Source: Chitinophaga nivalis (GTDB lineage: Bacteria > Bacteroidota > Bacteroidia > Chitinophagales > Chitinophagaceae). From it: a stretch of DNA of 64,000 nucleotides. A program made the translations under genes and the position numbers. Positions 61,763-64,000 of the stretch are shown here, piece after piece; position 1 is the first letter of the stretch, and each line of letters starts with the position of its first letter. Below the pieces are notes generated by a model. The model was not told where the DNA came from, ran no database searches, and saw only the letters and a list, made by a program, of their open reading frames with translations. Location: the NCBI RefSeq assembly GCF_025989125.1, contig NZ_JAPDNR010000001.1:1222301-1286300 (forward strand). Direction: 5' to 3'.

Positions 61763-62119
61763 ATGCGATACAAATGTGCCATAGTTGATGATGAGCCTTT
61801 GGCACTGGACATACTGGAAAGTTATATCCGGCGAACTACGTACCTGCAGCTAATAACCAGAACCAATAAACTGCAAACGATAGAAAAACTGGTTGCCGAT
61901 AAAGAGGTGGATGTTGTATTAATGGATGTTAATATGAGAGGGGTGCGCAGAGAAAGCATTGAAAACCTGCTTCAGAAAGATTGTCTTTTTATTCTCGTCA
62001 CGGCCTATCCCATCAGTGAAATACAAAATATCGGATGGAAAACAGGTCAGGGCTACCTCGCCAAACCTGCCAGCTACAGAAAGTTTGTAAGTGAAATGGA
62101 ACGACTAATCAACAACTGA
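61763..62119 (+). CDS. Receiver-domain-only protein
   Basis: This 118-residue protein is a lone CheY-like receiver with Asp9-Asp10, the phosphorylation site Asp55 in VVLMDVNMRG, Thr80 in LVTAYP and Lys101 in YLAKPAS. It is related to LytTR-type receivers (IVDDEPLALDILESYI) but has no DNA-binding domain, and no remnant of one follows the stop. It lies between the precursor and the dehydratase. It may compete with the LytTR regulator for phosphate, or pass it on, as a sink does. It is not a truncated regulator by sequencing error in any obvious way, since the stop is followed by a hairpin. Confidence 0.85.
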   Translation: MRYKCAIVDDEPLALDILESYIRRTTYLQLITRTNKLQTIEKLVADKEVDVVLMDVNMRGVRRESIENLLQKDCLFILVTAYPISEIQNIGWKTGQGYLAKPASYRKFVSEMERLINN

Positions 62120-62163
62120 AGGAATGACCATCTGCCATCACTAAAAGATTATTAAAATTTTAT

Positions 62164-62210
62164 CCACTGGCCAGGCCGCATTGACCATATCGCCTGGCCA
62201 GTGGTATTTC
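62164..62210 (+). terminator. Hairpin between receiver gene and dehydratase
   Basis: A perfect 12-bp stem (CCACTGGCCAGG at 62164-62175 with CCTGGCCAGTGG at 62193-62204) has a 17-nt loop and a short T-rich tail. It may terminate most transcripts, so the precursor is made in excess over the enzyme that follows. Confidence 0.6.
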
Positions 62211-62239
62211 TATCTCAGAAATTGTTTGCATATTGTGTG

Positions 62240-64000
62240 ATGTCAAGATTAGCACCCTGTGATTTTTACCTGCTCCGGATTCCACTCTTATCTTACGATA
62301 AGCCGTTGCAATTGCACCATAGGAGTAATAATGATTATGTCCTGTTTCTCCGGGCTATCCGGCAATTGTATGCCGATCCGTTGCTGCAGGAAGCCATCTT
62401 TCTGGCCAGTCCTGCCCTCTTCGATGAAATGATGAAATGGCTGGCTGCCGGTATAGATACCGCTGTATCCACAACACCACAACATCATAAGTTGGTCAAG
62501 ACCTTGTACCAGTATCTCCTGCGTATGAGCTCCCGCTGTACACCCTACGGCCTCTTTGCCGGATGTACCGTAGGTACGCTCCATCCGCAAACAACCGAAC
62601 TTCGGCTGGCGACGGTGCAGTCCTGGGAGAAGGTATCGCGGCTAGATATGAATTACCTGTCCGAACTGGCGACCGAACTGATAAAGCTGCCGGAAATCCG
62701 CGAACAGGTGCTCTTCTATCCGAATAACAGCCTGTATGAAACCGGTGCCTCGTACCGTTACTTTGAGTACCAGCTGCACGATAAAAAAAGATATTACTAC
62801 CTCAGTGCCTTTACCCGTACGTCTTACCTGACACATATCATGGAGGCCGCGGCTACTGGTATCCGCATCGGTGAGCTGACAACACTCCTGACCGGTATGG
62901 ATATTCCGCCGGATGTTGCCACTACTTTTATCGATGAACTGATCAACAATCAGATACTGATTGCGTCCACTGATCCCCGTATCAGCGGCGCCGATTATTT
63001 TACCTCCCTGATCACCTTCCTGGAAGAGCAAGTGCCGCAAACAGCCGTACTGGCGCCGCTACAGGAGATACATCATTTATTGCTGCAACAGGAAGATGGT
63101 ATCCGGCGTAACCTGCATATCAGAGATATTATTACGGCCCATTTTCCGGCGATCAATGGAAAAGACCTCATTCAGGTAGATCTTTTCTATCGGCCTGCCG
63201 CAGCAGCTATTGCCCGGCCAGTCATCAACAGTATTGTACAACGGATCGAACAGTTGTGCATACTGGGCAAAGGGTTCGTGAATACCGACCTGCTCACCTT
63301 TAAGGAGAAGTTTCTGCAACGGTACGACCAACGCGAAATTCCGCTGATGCAGGCGCTGGACAGCGAATCGGGCATTGGCTATGGTATCATCACCGGTGAT
63401 AACGCCAGCTATACACCGCTCATCGATGACCTGGTATTACCAGCCCTGAAAAAAGATACTGAAACCGTATGGGATGCCGTTAAAAAACTGATACTCCGGA
63501 AATACCTGGCTGCCCGCGAAAGCCAGGCCAGGGAAGTTTTCATCACCGAAGAAGATCTGCAACAGCTGGCAGCAGAGAAAGAAGCAAGGCCATTACCACC
63601 AGGCCTTTATACCATGGGGGCCTTGATAGCCCGGGATGCGGCCGCACTGGATAACGGTGATTTTCGTTTTGTGCTCAAATCCTGCGGAGGCCCCAACGCC
63701 CTGGCATTGATGGGGCGTTTTGCGGCCGGCAACGAAGTGCTGACAACCCAAATGAGGCAATATGCCGCAGCAGAACAGGCGCTGGAAAAAGACCGCATCT
63801 TTGCGGAAGTGATTCATCTGCCGGAAGGCCGTATGGGCAACATTCTGCTGCGCCCGCAACTATATGATTACGAAATTCCTTTTTTAGGCAATGCGGCGAT
63901 GCCCGCTGCTGCTCAGCTACCGGTAAGCGATCTGCTGGTATCTGTAAGAAACAATAAAGTCATACTCCGCTCTGCAAAACTGGGAAAGGAAGTCATACCA
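62240..64000 (+). CDS. LanB-type lantibiotic dehydratase, 3' end cut by window edge
   Basis: The frame is open from the ATG at 62240 to the last base, giving 587 residues with no stop. The N-terminal part has the LanB motif RCTPYGLFAG (residues 99-108), which matches the R-x-TPFGLF-type stretch of the glutamylation domain. Other LanB features are YRYFEYQLHDKKRYYYLS near 175, RLDMNYLSELATELIKLP and DLFYRPAAAAI. LanB dehydratases add glutamate from Glu-tRNA to Ser/Thr of the precursor and then eliminate it to make dehydroamino acids. The C-terminal elimination domain should lie beyond the edge, so a split form cannot be excluded. There are no close upstream starts. Confidence 0.9.
   Translation, partial: MSRLAPCDFYLLRIPLLSYDKPLQLHHRSNNDYVLFLRAIRQLYADPLLQEAIFLASPALFDEMMKWLAAGIDTAVSTTPQHHKLVKTLYQYLLRMSSRCTPYGLFAGCTVGTLHPQTTELRLATVQSWEKVSRLDMNYLSELATELIKLPEIREQVLFYPNNSLYETGASYRYFEYQLHDKKRYYYLSAFTRTSYLTHIMEAAATGIRIGELTTLLTGMDIPPDVATTFIDELINNQILIASTDPRISGADYFTSLITFLEEQVPQTAVLAPLQEIHHLLLQQEDGIRRNLHIRDIITAHFPAINGKDLIQVDLFYRPAAAAIARPVINSIVQRIEQLCILGKGFVNTDLLTFKEKFLQRYDQREIPLMQALDSESGIGYGIITGDNASYTPLIDDLVLPALKKDTETVWDAVKKLILRKYLAARESQAREVFITEEDLQQLAAEKEARPLPPGLYTMGALIARDAAALDNGDFRFVLKSCGGPNALALMGRFAAGNEVLTTQMRQYAAAEQALEKDRIFAEVIHLPEGRMGNILLRPQLYDYEIPFLGNAAMPAAAQLPVSDLLVSVRNNKVILRSAKLGKEVIP

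Noticed and set aside
61763..62119. Truncated LytTR response regulator
   Set aside because: The residues after the stop show no LytTR remnant in any frame by eye, and a hairpin follows, so a genuine lone receiver is more likely.
1..64000. CRISPR arrays, tRNA, rRNA, insertion sequences or prophage genes
   Set aside because: I looked in the gaps and saw no direct repeat arrays, tRNA cloverleaf patterns, transposase motifs or phage structural genes other than the orphan TssD.

Overview
The window looks like chromosomal DNA of a Bacteroidota, most likely a Chitinophagaceae (Chitinophaga-like). The reasons are a SusC/SusD pair, FecR with a STN-type TonB receptor, several LytS/LytTR pairs, a GGGP synthase homologue, bacteroidal promoters (TTG - about 19 nt - TAnnTTTG), weak Shine-Dalgarno sequences and lipoproteins with CKK after the lipobox. 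No insertion sequence, tRNA, rRNA or CRISPR array was recognised. The genus is an inference, not something proved here.

Layout. 1-4.9 kb: stress and redox genes (partial YceI, nitroreductase, OsmC, pirin), then an MscS channel translationally coupled to a HAD sugar-phosphatase-like gene. 4.9-16 kb: a PAS protein with an H-box but no ATPase, a ferredoxin reductase, dxs, a LytS/LytTR pair, a GGGP synthase and the B12-dependent ribonucleotide reductase. 15.8-18.1 kb: candidate small RNAs and three small membrane or exported proteins. 18.2-23.2 kb: a susC/susD locus on the minus strand. 23.5-25.8 kb: GNAT, a divergent PRPP synthase and an exported protein with a carboxypeptidase-regulatory-like domain. 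26-35.3 kb: a FecR / TonB receptor / surface-lipoprotein operon converging on an ECF sigma factor and S41 protease operon. 35.5-41.2 kb: a complete tripartite RND efflux operon. 41.7-44 kb: acpP-fabF-rnc. 44-46.8 kb: WYL regulator, DJ-1/GyrI fusion and GyrI-like protein. 47-49.5 kb: cydAB. 49.7-55.1 kb: jetC, jetB and jetA of an SMC complex (Wadjet/MksBEF class) with no jetD in the window. 55.2-58.6 kb: bestrophin, a cysteine-free thioredoxin-fold protein, a LuxR-type regulator and an orphan Hcp/TssD. 59.5-64 kb: start of a RiPP (lanthipeptide-type) locus.

The two most interesting systems are the following. (1) The RiPP locus at the right edge has a LytS kinase, a LytTR regulator, a 63-residue precursor rich in Thr but without cysteine, a receiver-only protein and a large LanB-type dehydratase that runs off the window. 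A dehydratase acting on a peptide that cannot form lanthionines by itself would give a linear dehydrobutyrine peptide, unless another precursor lies beyond the edge. (2) The jetABC operon lacks the nuclease/topoisomerase-like jetD that plasmid cleavage by Wadjet needs, so it may be a condensin-like complex or one with a different effector.

A third, smaller pattern is a family of intergenic palindromes with AATTACGCAT / ATGCGTAATT arms found at three sites, plus related fragments.
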